5,547 nucleotides of DNA, from assembly GCA_900554375.1 (NCBI GenBank), contig USHK01000099.1:1-5547 (forward strand). Reading direction: 5' to 3'. Made by a program: the position numbers and the translations under genes. The stretch's first letter is position 1; every line of letters begins with the position of its first letter. The DNA is from an uncultured Sutterella sp. Lineage in GTDB: Bacteria; Pseudomonadota; Gammaproteobacteria; Burkholderiales; Burkholderiaceae_F. Of the stretch, positions 5,507 to 5,547 are shown piece by piece. The notes beneath the pieces were generated by a model. That model worked only from the letters and a program-made list of their open reading frames with translations, was not told the DNA's origin and searched no databases.

Positions 5507-5547
5507 CTGTCTCTTATACACATCTGACGCTGCCGACGACTCCTTAC
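5507..5547 (-). other. Nextera i5 sequencing adapter, reverse complement (artificial sequence)
   Basis: This is the exact reverse complement of bases 1-41: mosaic end CTGTCTCTTATACACATCT (5507-5525), adapter arm GACGCTGCCGACGA (5526-5539) and index CTCCTTAC (5540-5547). Genomic sequence ends at 5506. Read on the minus strand it supplies a false GTG start and the residues MYKRQ ahead of the ispE frame. Confidence 0.98.

Noticed and set aside
1..5547. 41-bp perfect terminal inverted repeats suggesting a transposon or integrated element
   Set aside because: The repeats are Nextera adapter with the synthetic Tn5 mosaic end and an i5 index. No transposase is present and the contents are housekeeping genes.

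Overview
The window is a 5465-base piece of bacterial chromosome (42-5506) with a 41-base Illumina Nextera i5 adapter at each end (1-41 and, reverse-complemented, 5507-5547). The adapters are synthetic. They cut off the outermost genes and add false residues to two terminal reading frames. No mobile element, CRISPR array, defence locus or unknown system is visible. The biological content is a housekeeping cluster, and every gene is on the minus strand.

In transcription order (right to left) the layout is: a possible 3' tail of an unidentified gene; ispE (isoprenoid precursor synthesis); a tRNA-Gln(UUG) gene 18 bases downstream; a hairpin with a T-run; prs (PRPP synthase); a second hairpin with a T-run; rplY/ctc (ribosomal protein bL25 with the CTC extension); a strong intrinsic terminator; a DEAD-box RNA helicase with a DbpA-type RNA-binding domain, starting at TTG; pth (peptidyl-tRNA hydrolase), coupled to the helicase by an ATGA overlap; and the first 104 codons of a DUF523/TudS-type protein overlapping the end of pth. 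No stretch over 300 bases lacks a gene.

The order ispE - tRNA-Gln - prs - rplY - pth is a familiar one in beta- and gammaproteobacteria, and the Prs N-terminus ([14 protein letters not shown]) resembles betaproteobacterial versions. The balanced, not GC-rich composition would fit a host-associated Burkholderiales lineage such as Sutterellaceae. That placement is an inference from memory; no 16S or other decisive marker is present.

Functionally, ispE makes isoprenoid precursors and prs makes PRPP for nucleotides, histidine, tryptophan and NAD. The tRNA, bL25, the helicase and Pth all serve translation or ribosome assembly. The points most worth a second look are the adapter contamination, two terminator-like hairpins placed so close to the next gene that read-through is probably required, the helicase lying between rplY and pth, and a Tyr-to-Met change at the cytidine-stacking position of IspE.
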